A stretch of DNA of 64,000 nucleotides from Streptomyces niveus (GTDB lineage Bacteria > Actinomycetota > Actinomycetes > Streptomycetales > Streptomycetaceae). Below, piece by piece: positions 8,754 to 18,417 of this stretch. Numbering within the stretch: position 1 is the first letter of the stretch; each line of letters starts with the position of its first letter. The position numbers were made by a program, and so were the translations under genes. Under the pieces are notes generated by a model, which saw nothing but the letters and a program-made list of their open reading frames with translations, searched no databases and was not told the DNA's origin. The DNA lies in contig NZ_MDCR01000076.1 of the NCBI RefSeq assembly GCF_001723055.1, positions 62,001-126,000 on the forward strand. The letters are read 5' to 3'.

Positions 8754-9677
8754 ATGGGACGTTATGTGATCCGGCGTCTGCTCCAGATGATCCCCGTCTT
8801 CATCGGCGCCACGCTGCTGATCTTCCTCATGGTCAACGTGATGGGCGACCCCATCGCGGGTCTCTGCGGAGAGCGTCAGTGCGACCCGGCGACGGCCGCC
8901 CAGCTGCGCAGCCAGTTCGGACTCGACAAGCCCGTGTGGCAGCAGTACGCCACCTACATGGGCCACGTCTTCACCGGTGACTTCGGTACGGCCTTCAACG
9001 GCCAGAAGGTCACCGAGCTGATGGGCACGGCCTTCCCGATCACCATCCGGCTGACGATCGTCGCGATCGTCTTCGAGATCATCATCGGCATCACGCTCGG
9101 CGTGATCACCGGACTGCGGCGCGGCCGGCCCGTCGACAGCGGCGTCCTGCTGCTGACCCTGGTCGTCATCTCCGTACCGACGTTCGTCACCGGCCTGATC
9201 GTGCAGCTGCTCCTCGGCGTGAAGTGGAACGTCATCTCCCCGTCGGTCTCGACGGCGGCCCCGCTCGGCGAACTGATCGTGCCCGGCCTCGTGCTGGCGT
9301 CCGTCTCACTGGCGTACGTCACCCGGCTGACCCGGACCTCCATCGCCGAGAACAACCGCTCCGACTACGTCCGTACCGCCATCGCCAAGGGCCTGCCCCG
9401 GCACCGTGTGATCACCCGGCATCTGCTGCGCAACTCACTGATCCCGGTGATCACCTTCATCGGCACCGACATCGGCGCACTGATGGGCGGCGCGATCGTC
9501 ACCGAGCGGATCTTCAACATCCACGGCGTCGGCTACCAGCTCTACCAGGGCATCCTGCGCCAGAACACCCAGACCGTCGTCGGCTTCGTGACGATCCTCG
9601 TCATCATCTTCCTGCTCGCGAACCTGCTGGTCGACGTCCTGTACGCCGTACTCGACCCGAGGATCCGCTATGCCTGA
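8754..9677 (+). CDS. Peptide ABC transporter permease DppB-type, system 2
   Basis: 307 aa. It has the same plan as the 2721 product: RYVIRRLLQMIPVFIG at the N-terminus, about six membrane helices, an EAA loop (DYVRTAIAKGLPRHRVIT) and a C-terminal VDVLYAVLDPRIRYA nearly identical to system 1. One difference is a C-x4-C pair in the first periplasmic loop (GLCGERQCDP). It overlaps the next gene by 8 bp, exactly as in system 1, which points to duplication of a whole operon. Confidence 0.92.
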   Translation: MGRYVIRRLLQMIPVFIGATLLIFLMVNVMGDPIAGLCGERQCDPATAAQLRSQFGLDKPVWQQYATYMGHVFTGDFGTAFNGQKVTELMGTAFPITIRLTIVAIVFEIIIGITLGVITGLRRGRPVDSGVLLLTLVVISVPTFVTGLIVQLLLGVKWNVISPSVSTAAPLGELIVPGLVLASVSLAYVTRLTRTSIAENNRSDYVRTAIAKGLPRHRVITRHLLRNSLIPVITFIGTDIGALMGGAIVTERIFNIHGVGYQLYQGILRQNTQTVVGFVTILVIIFLLANLLVDVLYAVLDPRIRYA

Positions 9678-10650
9678 GCCCGAGCCCCCGAAAGACGAAG
9701 GAGCCATCGCCCCCACCGGCACCGGCGGCACGATGGATCTCGCCACCAGCGACGGCGCCGGACTCGAAGGACTCGACCAGGGCGACGGCAAGGGGCCCGA
9801 CGAGAAGGCCCGCAGCCTCTGGTCCGACGCCTGGCGCGACCTGCGCCGCAACCCCGTCTTCATCATCTCGGGCCTGATCATCCTCTTCCTGGTGTTCATC
9901 GCGATCTGGCCCCAGGCGATCGCCTCCGGCAACCCGCTCTCCTGCAACCTCTCCAAGGCCCAGCAGGGCTCCCAGCCCGGCCACCCCTTCGGCTTCACCG
10001 CCCAGGGCTGCGACGTCTACACCCGTACCGTCTACGGCGCCCGCGCCTCGGTCACCGTCGGCGTCTGCGCCACCCTCGGCGTCGCGATCGTCGGGACCGT
10101 GCTCGGCGGCCTCGCCGGTTTCTTCGGCGGCTTCTCGGACTCGATCCTCTCCCGCGTCACCGACATCTTCTTCGGCATCCCGGTGGTGCTCGGCGGCCTC
10201 GTCCTGCTCTCCGTGGTCACCAGTTCCAGCGTCTGGCCGGTGGTCGGCTTCATGGTGCTGCTCGGCTGGCCGCAGATCTCCCGGATCGCCCGCGGCTCCG
10301 TCATCACCATCAAACAGAACGACTTCGTCCAGGCGGCGCGCGCGCTGGGCGCCTCCAACTCGCGCATGATGCTGCGCCATGTCCTGCCCAACGCCGTCGC
10401 CCCGGTGATCGTGGTGGCGACCATCGCGCTCGGCACGTACATCGCGCTGGAGGCGACGCTCTCCTACCTCGGCGTGGGCCTCAAACCGCCCTCCGTGTCC
10501 TGGGGCATCGACATCTCCGACGCGTCGAAGTTCATCCGCAACGCGCCGCACATGCTGCTCTGGCCGGCCGGCGCCCTGGCCATCACCGTGCTCGCCTTCA
10601 TCATGCTCGGCGACGCGGTGCGCGACGCCCTCGACCCCAAGCTGCGCTGA
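9670..10650 (+). CDS. Peptide ABC transporter permease DppC-type, system 2
   Basis: 326 aa. The cytoplasmic N-terminal extension (about residues 1-70) is richer in Gly/Asp than in system 1. The OppC-like membrane domain has an EAA loop (DFVQAARALGASNSRMML) and ends in LGDAVRDALDPKLR, as in system 1. ATG 9670 overlaps the dppB-type gene. It should pair with the 8754 permease and the 10662 and 11629 ATPases. Confidence 0.92.
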   Translation: MPEPEPPKDEGAIAPTGTGGTMDLATSDGAGLEGLDQGDGKGPDEKARSLWSDAWRDLRRNPVFIISGLIILFLVFIAIWPQAIASGNPLSCNLSKAQQGSQPGHPFGFTAQGCDVYTRTVYGARASVTVGVCATLGVAIVGTVLGGLAGFFGGFSDSILSRVTDIFFGIPVVLGGLVLLSVVTSSSVWPVVGFMVLLGWPQISRIARGSVITIKQNDFVQAARALGASNSRMMLRHVLPNAVAPVIVVATIALGTYIALEATLSYLGVGLKPPSVSWGIDISDASKFIRNAPHMLLWPAGALAITVLAFIMLGDAVRDALDPKLR

Positions 10651-10661
10651 GGAGCCGGTCC

Positions 10662-11648
10662 ATGTTGCTCGAAGTGCGCGATCTGCAGGTGGAGTTCCAC
10701 ACCCGTGACGGTGTCGCGAAGGCCGTCAACGGGGTCAGCTACTCGGTCGACGCGGGTGAAACCCTCGCCGTGCTCGGTGAGTCGGGCTCCGGCAAGTCCG
10801 TCACCGCACAGGCGATCATGGGCATCCTGGACATCCCGCCCGGCAGGATCGCGGGCGGCGAGGTGCTGTTCAAGGGCCAGGACCTGCTCAAGACCAAGGA
10901 GGACCAGCGGCGGAAGATCCGCGGCGCCGACATGGCGATGATCTTCCAGGACGCCCTCTCCTCGCTCAACCCCGTGCTGAGCGTGGGCGCGCAGCTCGGC
11001 GAGATGTTCGTCGTCCACCGGGGGATGTCCCGCAAGGACGCGCGGGCGAGGGCCGTCGAACTCATGGACCGGGTACGGATCCCGGCGGCCAAGGAGCGGG
11101 TGAACGACTACCCGCACCAGTTCTCCGGCGGTATGCGCCAGCGCATCATGATCGCGATGGCGATGGCCCTCGAACCCTCGCTGATCATCGCGGACGAGCC
11201 GACGACGGCGCTCGACGTGACCGTCCAGGCCCAGGTCATGGAGTTGCTGGCGGACCTCCAGCGCGAGCTGAACATGGGGCTGATCCTGATCACCCACGAC
11301 CTCGGTGTCGTCGCCGACGTCGCGGACAAGATCGCCGTCATGTACGCGGGCCGCATCGTCGAGTCCGCCCCCGTCCACTACATCTACAAGGCGCCCGCCC
11401 ACCCGTACACGCGTGGTCTGCTCGACTCGATCCCGCGGCTCGACCAGAAGGGCCGGGACCTGTACGCGATCAAGGGCCTGCCGCCCAACCTGCTCAAGAT
11501 CCCGGCCGGTTGCGCCTTCAACCCGCGCTGTCCGCGGGCGCAGGACATCTGCCGTACGGATGTGCCGCCGCTCTTCGAGGTCGACGAGAGCCGGCGCAGC
11601 GCCTGCTTCTTCTGGAGGGAGACCCTCGATGACGTCCCGGTCCGCTGA
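10662..11648 (+). CDS. Peptide ABC transporter ATPase DppD-type, system 2
   Basis: 328 aa. ATG 10662 has GAGGAGCC upstream and lies 11 bp after the permease stop, the same spacing as in system 1. Walker A GESGSGKS is at residues 39-46. The signature FSGGMRQR, Walker B LIIADEP and the C-x5-C-x6-C...C quartet ([14 protein letters not shown]) are present. It lacks the 21-residue N-terminal extension of its system 1 twin. The core is close to identical to that twin, with long identical DNA stretches around the signature motif. Confidence 0.92.
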   Translation: MLLEVRDLQVEFHTRDGVAKAVNGVSYSVDAGETLAVLGESGSGKSVTAQAIMGILDIPPGRIAGGEVLFKGQDLLKTKEDQRRKIRGADMAMIFQDALSSLNPVLSVGAQLGEMFVVHRGMSRKDARARAVELMDRVRIPAAKERVNDYPHQFSGGMRQRIMIAMAMALEPSLIIADEPTTALDVTVQAQVMELLADLQRELNMGLILITHDLGVVADVADKIAVMYAGRIVESAPVHYIYKAPAHPYTRGLLDSIPRLDQKGRDLYAIKGLPPNLLKIPAGCAFNPRCPRAQDICRTDVPPLFEVDESRRSACFFWRETLDDVPVR

Positions 11649-12741
11649 GCCCATCCTCGAAGTGCGGGATCTGGTCAAGCACTTCCCCCTCACCCAGGGC
11701 ATCCTCTTCAAGAGGCAGATCGGGGCGGTCAAGGCGGTCGACGGTGTCTCCTTCCAACTGGCGCCCGGCGAGACGCTGGGCGTCGTCGGCGAGTCCGGCT
11801 GCGGCAAGTCGACCGTGGCGCGGATGCTCGTCAACCTGGAGCGTCCGACGTCCGGCGAGATCCGCTACAAGGGCGAGGACATCACCCGGCTGTCGGGGCG
11901 GGCGCTCAAGGCGGTCCGCCGCAATATCCAGATGGTTTTCCAGGACCCGTACACCTCGCTGAACCCGCGCATGACGGTGGGCGACATCATCGGTGAGCCC
12001 TTCGACATCCACCCCGAGGTGGCGCCGAAGGGCGACCGGCGCCGGCGGGTGCAGGACCTGCTCGACGTGGTCGGGCTCAACCCCGAGTACATCAACCGCT
12101 ATCCGCACCAGTTCTCCGGCGGCCAGCGCCAGCGCATCGGCATCGCGCGCGGGCTGGCGCTGCGGCCGGAGATCATCGTCGCCGACGAACCCGTCTCGGC
12201 GCTCGACGTGTCCGTCCAGGCCCAGGTCATCAATCTGATGGAACGCCTCCAGAACGAGTTCGACCTCAGCTACGTCTTCATCGCGCACGACCTGTCGATC
12301 GTCCGGCACATCTCCGACCGCGTCGGGGTGATGTATCTGGGGCGGATCATCGAGATCGGCACCGACACCCAGATCTACGACCACCCCACCCATCCCTACA
12401 CACAGGCGCTGCTCTCCGCCGTGCCGGTGCCCGACCCGGCCGCCCGCGAGGGCCGTGAGCGGATCATCCTGACCGGCGAGGTGCCTTCGCCGGCGCATCC
12501 GCCGTCCGGCTGCCGGTTCCGTACGCGCTGCTGGAAGGCGCAGGAGCGGTGCACGCTGGAGGTGCCGCTGCTCGCGGTGCCCGCGGTTTTCCGGGACACG
12601 CACGGGCCCGCCGAGCACGACTCGGCCTGCCACTTCGCCGAGGAACGGCAGGTGGTGACGAGTGGGGCCGGGCCCGGAGAGACGCGCGGGCCGGATGGCG
12701 AGGGTGGGGAGCAGGGGCCGGATCCGGACAATGAGAGGTGA
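11629..12741 (+). CDS. Peptide ABC transporter ATPase DppF-type, system 2
   Basis: 370 aa from ATG 11629, which has GGAGGGA upstream and overlaps the dppD-type gene by 20 bp. The open frame extends further back, but that part is only the shadow of the previous gene. Walker A GESGCGKS, signature FSGGQRQR, Walker B IIVADEP and the cysteine quartet [14 protein letters not shown] are intact. The last 30 residues form a Gly/Pro/Asp-rich tail not found in system 1. It is the last gene of operon 2. Confidence 0.92.
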   Translation: MTSRSAEPILEVRDLVKHFPLTQGILFKRQIGAVKAVDGVSFQLAPGETLGVVGESGCGKSTVARMLVNLERPTSGEIRYKGEDITRLSGRALKAVRRNIQMVFQDPYTSLNPRMTVGDIIGEPFDIHPEVAPKGDRRRRVQDLLDVVGLNPEYINRYPHQFSGGQRQRIGIARGLALRPEIIVADEPVSALDVSVQAQVINLMERLQNEFDLSYVFIAHDLSIVRHISDRVGVMYLGRIIEIGTDTQIYDHPTHPYTQALLSAVPVPDPAAREGRERIILTGEVPSPAHPPSGCRFRTRCWKAQERCTLEVPLLAVPAVFRDTHGPAEHDSACHFAEERQVVTSGAGPGETRGPDGEGGEQGPDPDNER

Positions 12742-12842
12742 TTGAGACGTCAGGCCCGTTGACACGCAGGAAACTTCACCGACGCCTCGCCGATATACGG
12801 ACGGGCCACATTGGTCGATGTACGGCCGTGCGGGTGCCGTTG

Positions 12843-12874
12843 GACCGGCCGGGATCCTGAGGTCCCGGCCGGTC
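12843..12874 (+). terminator. Terminator hairpin after operon 2
   Basis: Perfect 12-bp stem (12843-12854 with 12863-12874) and an 8-nt loop, 100 bp after the last ATPase gene and 68 bp before the next start. Confidence 0.65.
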
Positions 12875-12942
12875 ACCCGCAAGCGCTTCCCGTGGTCCCC
12901 GGTGCCCTTGTTCCGTGAGCGTTCAACCGGGACCATCGCGGT

Positions 12943-13992
12943 GTGATATTCACCCGCGGGGCCAGGATCACCGGCGCGGTGCTGTGCGCCGCGCTCGCCG
13001 TCGTCGTCGCCGCGTGGATCGTACGGGACCTGAGGGTGACGGACGGGCCCCTCGATCTGTGGTGGTCCTGGGCGGACCAGGCGAGCGGCCGGGCCACCGC
13101 GCCGCCCGCGACCTCCCCGCTGGACCCCGCACTGCTCGTCGTGTACGCGGTCGTCGCCTTCATGGTCGTACGCTCGGCGGTCGCCGCGTCCGCGCTGTTC
13201 GCGACCGGGCTCCTCACGCTCGCCGTCCGGCTGCCGTCGCTGTGGGTGCTCAACTCGTCCTGGACGGACGGCCGGGCCCCGGACGAGCTGCGTACCCGCG
13301 CGCTGCTGTGCGTCGTCGGCATGCTCGGGGCGGGAGTCGCGCTGCTCGTCACGGCACTGGCCGGGCGCAGGCCGCCGGACTCCGCGTACGCGCTGACGCC
13401 GACCCGGCCCACGCAGGGCGTCTCCGTGGTCGCCTTCCTGCTGCTGGGCGCGGTGGCGGGCATCTGGGCGGCCTGGGAGGTCTATTGGGGGCAGCGACTG
13501 GGCCTCGGCGCGTATCTCGACCGGGTCACCGGCGAGTCCGTCCTGATGCCGCTCCTCGGTACGCCGCCCGGCTGGCTGAACGCCTCGATCGCGCTCCTCT
13601 GCCTCGCGGCGGCGGTCGGCGCGCTCTTCCACACCCCGTTCTCACGGCCGCTCGGGATGGTGGCCGCCGCGCTGCTGGTGGGCGTCGGCGGCCCGGCCCT
13701 GGCGACGGCCCTGCGGTACGAACTCCTCGACCACTTCGCCGAGTTGGCAACGATTGAACAACTTTCCCTCGTCAGCCTGCTGTTCGGGCTCGGCGCGGGC
13801 TGTCTGGCGCTGTTCGCGCTCGCCCGCGAGGGCGAGGAGGACACGCCGGGGGCCGGACCGTACGGGCCGGCGCGGGGGCAGCGGGCCGAGCCGGAGAGGT
13901 ACGGGTACGGATACGGGTACCCGGCGGGCGGTGGCCAGGGCGGCGGCGGGTTCGGCCCGCCGTCACCGCCCTCGCCGCCGCCCCGTTGGTGA
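12943..13992 (+). CDS. Polytopic membrane protein, function unknown
   Basis: 349 aa with a GTG start. There are roughly eight hydrophobic helices; the first (residues 8-23) could be a signal anchor. The tail from about residue 300 is cytoplasmic, rich in Gly/Pro/Tyr and has a YGYGYGYP repeat. No transporter or enzyme motif is visible, and I do not recognise a named family. It lies between the peptide importers and a convergent peptidase gene. No clear ribosome site precedes GTG 12943, so the start is less certain than the frame. Confidence 0.8.
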   Translation: MIFTRGARITGAVLCAALAVVVAAWIVRDLRVTDGPLDLWWSWADQASGRATAPPATSPLDPALLVVYAVVAFMVVRSAVAASALFATGLLTLAVRLPSLWVLNSSWTDGRAPDELRTRALLCVVGMLGAGVALLVTALAGRRPPDSAYALTPTRPTQGVSVVAFLLLGAVAGIWAAWEVYWGQRLGLGAYLDRVTGESVLMPLLGTPPGWLNASIALLCLAAAVGALFHTPFSRPLGMVAAALLVGVGGPALATALRYELLDHFAELATIEQLSLVSLLFGLGAGCLALFALAREGEEDTPGAGPYGPARGQRAEPERYGYGYGYPAGGGQGGGGFGPPSPPSPPPRW

Positions 13993-14022
13993 GACCCCGC
14001 TCCCGGGCCCCCGGCTCTCGGG

Positions 14023-16221
14023 CTACGGCATCCCGAGCGAACGCTTCAGGAAGTCCACCTGGAGCAGCAGCAGGTTCTCCGCGATCTGCTCCTGCGGCGT
14101 CATGTGCGTCACCCCGGTGAGCGGCAGCACCTCGTGCGGCCGGCCCGCCGACAGCAGCGCCGACGACAGCCGCAGCGTGTGCGTCATCACGACGTTGTCG
14201 TCGGCCAGTCCGTGGATGATCATCATCGGCCGTACCGGAGTGGCGGGCTCCGCCAGTCCGTCGTCGGTGACCAGCGAGTTGACCGCGTACACCTCCGCCG
14301 CCTCCGCCGGATCGCCCAGATAGCGCTCCGTGTAGTGCGTGTCGTACAGCCGCCAGTCGGTCACCGGGGCGCCCGCGATGGCCGCGTGGAAGACGTCGGG
14401 ACGGCGCAGCGCGGCGAGAGCGGCCAGGTAACCGCCGTACGACCAGCCGCGGATGGCCACCCGCGACTGATCCAGCGGGAACCGCTCGGCGAGTGCCTGG
14501 AGCGCTTCGATCTGGTCGTCCAGGGTGAGCGGCAGATTGTCCTTCACCGCCTTCTCCCAGCCGGGGGAGCGGCCCGGACTGCCGCGGCCGTCCGCCACGA
14601 CGACGGCGAAGCCCTGGTCGGCGAACCACTGGGAGGTGAGGTACGGATTGTGCGCGGCGACCACGCGCTGGCCGTGCGGGCCGCCGTAGGGATCCAGCAG
14701 CACCGGCAGCGGACCGTCTACCTCCTCGTACTGCGTCGGCAGGAGGACGGCGCACGGAATTCGGTGTGCGCCCCCCTGTGTCAGCTGGACGCGCGGGATG
14801 AGATTCGGCTGCTGCGCGTACGAGGTGATGACGGCGAGCTGTTTGCCCTCCCGCACCACCTGCACCACGGTTCCGCTGACTTCGGGCCGGGCCGACGCCA
14901 GCACCATGACGGCGCCCGCGCGGACGGCGGTGTGCACGCCCACGCCCTCGGAGACGCGCTCGGGGCCCCACGTACCGGCCTCGCGGTCACCGTCCGGCAC
15001 CTCGCCCGGCGCTCCGTAGGGGATCCGGTAGACATGGATCTCACCGGTCTCGGGCGCCTGGGCGGCCTCTCCCGCCGACGCCGACACCAGCACGTCGCGC
15101 TCGCCGACGTCGAGCACCGCGCGCAACTGCAACTCCGGCCCGGTCAGCGCCCGGTCACCGACGAACAGCACGCGCGCCCCGTCGTCGGCCGGGTTGTCCT
15201 GGATGTCCACGATCCGCACCAGCTCGCCGCCGGGCGTCAACGCCGGTACGCCGGCGCAAAGTTCCAGCCAAACCGCGTCCGTCTCCTCGCGCAGGAGCCG
15301 TGTCTCGCCGCTCTCCGTGTCGACCGAGAGACAGCGCTGGGAGCGCTGGTCCCGCGCCTGTACGAGCAGCAGCGGATCGCCCGCCGCCGACCAGTGGACG
15401 GCCGCGAGATACGGCCAGGCGACCCGGTCCCAGACCACCTCCGTACGCGAACCGTCCAGGCCGATCAGGCAAAGCCGCACGTCAGCGTTGGGTGTGCCGG
15501 CCGAGGGATAGGCGATCGTCGACGGTTCACGGTCGGGGTGCGCGGGGTCGGCGATCCACCAGCGCTGTACGTCCGCCCCGTCGACCCGCGCGACCAGCAG
15601 CCGGTCCGACTCCGGCGACCACCAGAAACCGCGGTACCGGCTCATCTCCTCGGCGGCGATGAATTCGGCCAGACCGTAGGTGGTCTGTTCGTCCTCGGGC
15701 ACAGCCAGCTCACGGTCGCCGTCCCCCTCGGCGCCCGTCACCCGCAGCGCGCCCCCGGCCACGTAGGCGATGTGCCGTCCGTCGGGCGACGGCCTCGGGT
15801 CGATCACCGGCCCGGGGACGGGGAGTTCGCGCGACGTCCCGGCGCGCAGCTCGGCCGTGAACAGCCGCCCGGACAGGGCGAAGGCCGCCAACTCGGCGGC
15901 GCCGTCCACCGCGTAGGCGACGATGCCCCCCGACCCCTCACGGCTCCGCTCCCGGCGGGCGCGCTCCTCGTCCGAGAGCTCCTCCGGTGTGCCCGCCAGC
16001 AGGGCCTCGGGGTCGGCGGCGATCCGCTCGCGCGCCGTACCCGATCTGTCGTCGAGATCGAGCACCCACAGCCGGTTCGTCCGGTCCGTTCCTGAGGCGG
16101 ACCGCAGGAAGGCCACCCGTGAACCGTCGGGGGACACCGTGAAGGCGCGCGGAGCACCGAGCGTGAACCGCTGGGTCCTTGCGTACTGGCGAGGAAAGGA
16201 GAGTTGTTGCCTCGAGGTCAT
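14023..16221 (-). CDS. S9 family peptidase, dipeptidyl-peptidase IV-like
   Basis: 732 aa from ATG 16221; the frame stays open upstream without coding signal. The N-terminal half is a beta-propeller of the DPPIV_N type and contains the double-Glu region AEEMSRYRGFWWSPES, which in DPP IV binds the substrate amino terminus. The C-terminal alpha/beta-hydrolase has the nucleophile in GWSYGGY (Ser about 593), Asp in HGLADDNVV (about 672) and His in GVTHMTPQEQ (about 705). There is no signal peptide, so it is cytoplasmic. It probably cleaves dipeptides from short imported peptides, and the peptide importers next door fit that. A TAGGTT box 7 nt before the ATG suggests a leaderless transcript. Confidence 0.9.
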   Translation of the reverse strand: MTSRQQLSFPRQYARTQRFTLGAPRAFTVSPDGSRVAFLRSASGTDRTNRLWVLDLDDRSGTARERIAADPEALLAGTPEELSDEERARRERSREGSGGIVAYAVDGAAELAAFALSGRLFTAELRAGTSRELPVPGPVIDPRPSPDGRHIAYVAGGALRVTGAEGDGDRELAVPEDEQTTYGLAEFIAAEEMSRYRGFWWSPESDRLLVARVDGADVQRWWIADPAHPDREPSTIAYPSAGTPNADVRLCLIGLDGSRTEVVWDRVAWPYLAAVHWSAAGDPLLLVQARDQRSQRCLSVDTESGETRLLREETDAVWLELCAGVPALTPGGELVRIVDIQDNPADDGARVLFVGDRALTGPELQLRAVLDVGERDVLVSASAGEAAQAPETGEIHVYRIPYGAPGEVPDGDREAGTWGPERVSEGVGVHTAVRAGAVMVLASARPEVSGTVVQVVREGKQLAVITSYAQQPNLIPRVQLTQGGAHRIPCAVLLPTQYEEVDGPLPVLLDPYGGPHGQRVVAAHNPYLTSQWFADQGFAVVVADGRGSPGRSPGWEKAVKDNLPLTLDDQIEALQALAERFPLDQSRVAIRGWSYGGYLAALAALRRPDVFHAAIAGAPVTDWRLYDTHYTERYLGDPAEAAEVYAVNSLVTDDGLAEPATPVRPMMIIHGLADDNVVMTHTLRLSSALLSAGRPHEVLPLTGVTHMTPQEQIAENLLLLQVDFLKRSLGMP

Positions 16222-16401
16222 ACGACCGAACCTAGCGTCCGTCCCAGCCGTTCGTGCGCCCCCATGTGCTGCCGTGCACCGATCGATGCGTTCCGCCGGA
16301 TAGTTATGATCCATAGCGCCAAGTGGGTATGTACCCGCCGGCACATGCGCGTTGCCTGTCCCGAACGAATATCCGCCGACCATCTGTGGAGGTGAACCGC
16401 C
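16222..16401. promoter_or_regulatory. Divergent promoter region, peptidase and small membrane protein
   Basis: 180 bp between divergent genes. On the minus strand TAGGTT (16229-16234) lies 7 nt before the peptidase ATG. On the plus strand TATGAT (16305-16310) is a good -10 for the 16402 gene, but no clear -35 accompanies it. Confidence 0.45.
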
Positions 16402-16596
16402 GTGGCACTCTCGATTTCGGCGGTGGTGCTGCTGGCGATCATTGTCTTCCTGTTGGTCCGGAAATCCGGGCTCAAAGGGGGACACGCGTTCGTCTGCGTC
16501 TTACTCGGCTTCTATCTGGCCAGCTCCTCGGTGGCTCCCACGATCAGCGACCTCACCTCGAACGTGGCGGGCATGATCGGCGACCTCCAGTTCTAG
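16402..16596 (+). CDS. Small membrane protein, function unknown
   Basis: 64 aa, GTG start with GGAGG 10 nt upstream. A hydrophobic helix at residues 3-19 is followed by the basic stretch RKSGLKGGH and a second hydrophobic segment at 30-48, and it ends SDLTSNVAGMIGDLQF. It resembles small conserved actinobacterial membrane proteins of unknown role. The Arg/Lys between the helices suggests both ends face outward. It stands alone between the peptidase promoter and mshB. Confidence 0.75.
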   Translation: MALSISAVVLLAIIVFLLVRKSGLKGGHAFVCVLLGFYLASSSVAPTISDLTSNVAGMIGDLQF

Positions 16597-16703
16597 GGCC
16601 CGGCATCCGTCGGCGCGTCCGTCGACGCGTCGGTTCACGTGTCCGTTCCCGCGTCCGGACGGCCTGGGCGTGTCCGTGAGGGCCCGCCTCGTACGCTGTG
16701 GGC

Positions 16704-17606
16704 ATGACCGATCTTCCCGACCGCCGTCTGCTCCTGGTCCACGCGCATCCCGACGACGAGTCGATCAACAACGGCGCCACGATGGCCAGGTACGCGGCCG
16801 AGGGCGCTCAGGTCACCCTGGTGACCTGCACACTCGGTGAGGAGGGCGAGGTCATCCCGCCCTCTCTCGCGCATCTGGCGCCCGGCGGCGAGCCGACGGG
16901 CGCCTTCAGCGCGCTCGGGGCCCACCGCGACGGTGAACTCACCGCGGCGATGCGCGAGCTCGGCGTGGCCGACCACCGGCTGCTGGGCGGCCGGGGGCGG
17001 TTCAGGGACTCCGGGATGATGGGCTTCCCGCAGAACGACCACGAGGACGCCTTCTGGGGCGCGGAGGTGGACGGCGCCGCCGCGTACCTCGTCGAGGTGA
17101 TCCGTTCCGTACGGCCGCAGGTGCTGGTGACGTACGACCCGCACGGCGGGTACGGCCACCCCGACCACATCCAGGCGCACCGCGTCGCCACGCGCGCCGC
17201 CGAGCTGGCCGCAGACGGTCACTTCCGGCCCGGACTCGGGGCCCCGCACACGATCGCGAAGATCTACTGGAACCGGGTGCCGCGCTCGGTCGCCGAGCGG
17301 GGGTTCGCCCAACTGCGCGACTCCGGGGCGGACTTCGCGGGTGTGGCGGAGATCGGCGACGTCCCCGGTGTGGTGGACGACGGTGAGATCACGGCGGAGA
17401 TCGACGGGACGGCGTACGCGGCGCACAAGGCCGCCGCGATGCGCGCCCACGAGACGCAGATCGTGGTGGACGGCGCGTTCTTCGCGCTCTCCAACGGTCT
17501 CGGACAGCCGCTGTTCACCACGGAGTACTACCAGTTGGTGCGGGGCGCCTCCGGCGCGGACGCCGGCGTACGTGAGACGGATCTCTTCGCGGGGGTGGAC
17601 GGGTGA
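16704..17606 (+). CDS. mshB: N-acetyl-glucosaminyl-inositol deacetylase MshB (mycothiol synthesis)
   Basis: 300 aa. A PIG-L/LmbE-type zinc deacetylase that removes the acetyl group of GlcNAc-inositol, the second step of mycothiol synthesis. The metal site is complete: AHPDDES near residues 13-19 and GHPDHIQAH near residue 150. Length and the block [18 protein letters not shown] match MshB rather than the mycothiol conjugate amidase. I chose ATG 16704 over the in-frame GTG 16698 because TACGCT at 16692-16697 is a -10 box 6 nt before ATG 16704, giving a leaderless start. The next gene overlaps its stop by 4 bp. Confidence 0.9.
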   Translation: MTDLPDRRLLLVHAHPDDESINNGATMARYAAEGAQVTLVTCTLGEEGEVIPPSLAHLAPGGEPTGAFSALGAHRDGELTAAMRELGVADHRLLGGRGRFRDSGMMGFPQNDHEDAFWGAEVDGAAAYLVEVIRSVRPQVLVTYDPHGGYGHPDHIQAHRVATRAAELAADGHFRPGLGAPHTIAKIYWNRVPRSVAERGFAQLRDSGADFAGVAEIGDVPGVVDDGEITAEIDGTAYAAHKAAAMRAHETQIVVDGAFFALSNGLGQPLFTTEYYQLVRGASGADAGVRETDLFAGVDG

Positions 17607-18211
17607 GCGGGCGCCAGGGCAAGGGCGGCAAGGGAGGCCGGCCGAAGGCCACGAGCGGTACGACGAGTGGTGCGAGGACTGCCGCCACGAGAGCGGGCGC
17701 CGGGGCGCGCGCCGGTGGTGGAGCCGGTGTGGGTACGGGCGCGGGCGCCGCTGCCCGTGCCGGGGCCGGGGCCGGGGCCGGGGCCGGCGACGGTGCCGGG
17801 GCCGGTGGCCGTGGCGAGCCCGGCGGGTGGCTCGCGTCACCGCCGAGACCCGGGCGCATCGCCGCGTACCTCGGTCTCCTGCTCCTCGGCGCGGTGGTCG
17901 GCACGGCGGGCGCGCTCGTCCAGGGCGGCTGGTTCCCCGGCGGACTGGTCCTCGCACTGGTCGCATCGGCGGGACTCTTCTACGGAGGTGTGACCGCGAC
18001 CGGCACGTCCTTCGGCGTCGGGGCCCCGGCGGCGGGCTGGCTGATCGCCGTCATCTTCCTGAGTCTGGGCCGTCCGGAGGGCGACGGCGTCTTCGCCGCG
18101 GGCCTGGGACCGGTCGTCTATCTCCTCGGCGGTGCGGTGGTTGCTGTGATGTGTGCCACCATGTCGCGGTCACCGCAACCGGCCTCGGAGTCCGGCCGAC
18201 TTGGAAAGTGA
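17603..18211 (+). CDS. Four-helix membrane protein with Gly/Ala-rich N-terminus (DUF6113-like)
   Basis: 202 aa, GTG overlapping the mshB stop (GTGA), so translation is coupled. Residues 1-85 are basic and then a Gly-Ala-Arg low-complexity segment encoded partly by tandem CGGGGC hexamers. About four membrane helices follow from residue 90. It matches an uncharacterised family that travels with mshB in streptomycetes. A role in mycothiol metabolism is only suggested by the coupling; no motif supports it. Confidence 0.8.
   Translation: MSGRQGKGGKGGRPKATSGTTSGARTAATRAGAGARAGGGAGVGTGAGAAARAGAGAGAGAGDGAGAGGRGEPGGWLASPPRPGRIAAYLGLLLLGAVVGTAGALVQGGWFPGGLVLALVASAGLFYGGVTATGTSFGVGAPAAGWLIAVIFLSLGRPEGDGVFAAGLGPVVYLLGGAVVAVMCATMSRSPQPASESGRLGK
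17761..17784 (+). repeat. Hexanucleotide tandem repeat inside the DUF6113-like gene
   Basis: Four exact copies of CGGGGC encode alternating Gly-Ala. Copy changes keep the frame and only alter the length of the disordered N-terminus. Confidence 0.8.
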
Positions 18212-18417
18212 TGAGCCCGTCCCATCAACTGTCGGCCCGAATTGACCCCGTCCGTACGGTCGGCGGAATAAACGCTTCCCCCGGTCGTCGGGTGTGGTCC
18301 GGCGCAGGACAGTATGGTGGTGCGCGCTCCGGGCCGCCCCCGGCCTCCGGCTAGGGGGACCCACACAGTTGAGTACCAGTAAGAACGGGCGGCGGAGCCA
18401 ACCCGGGAGAACTTGCT

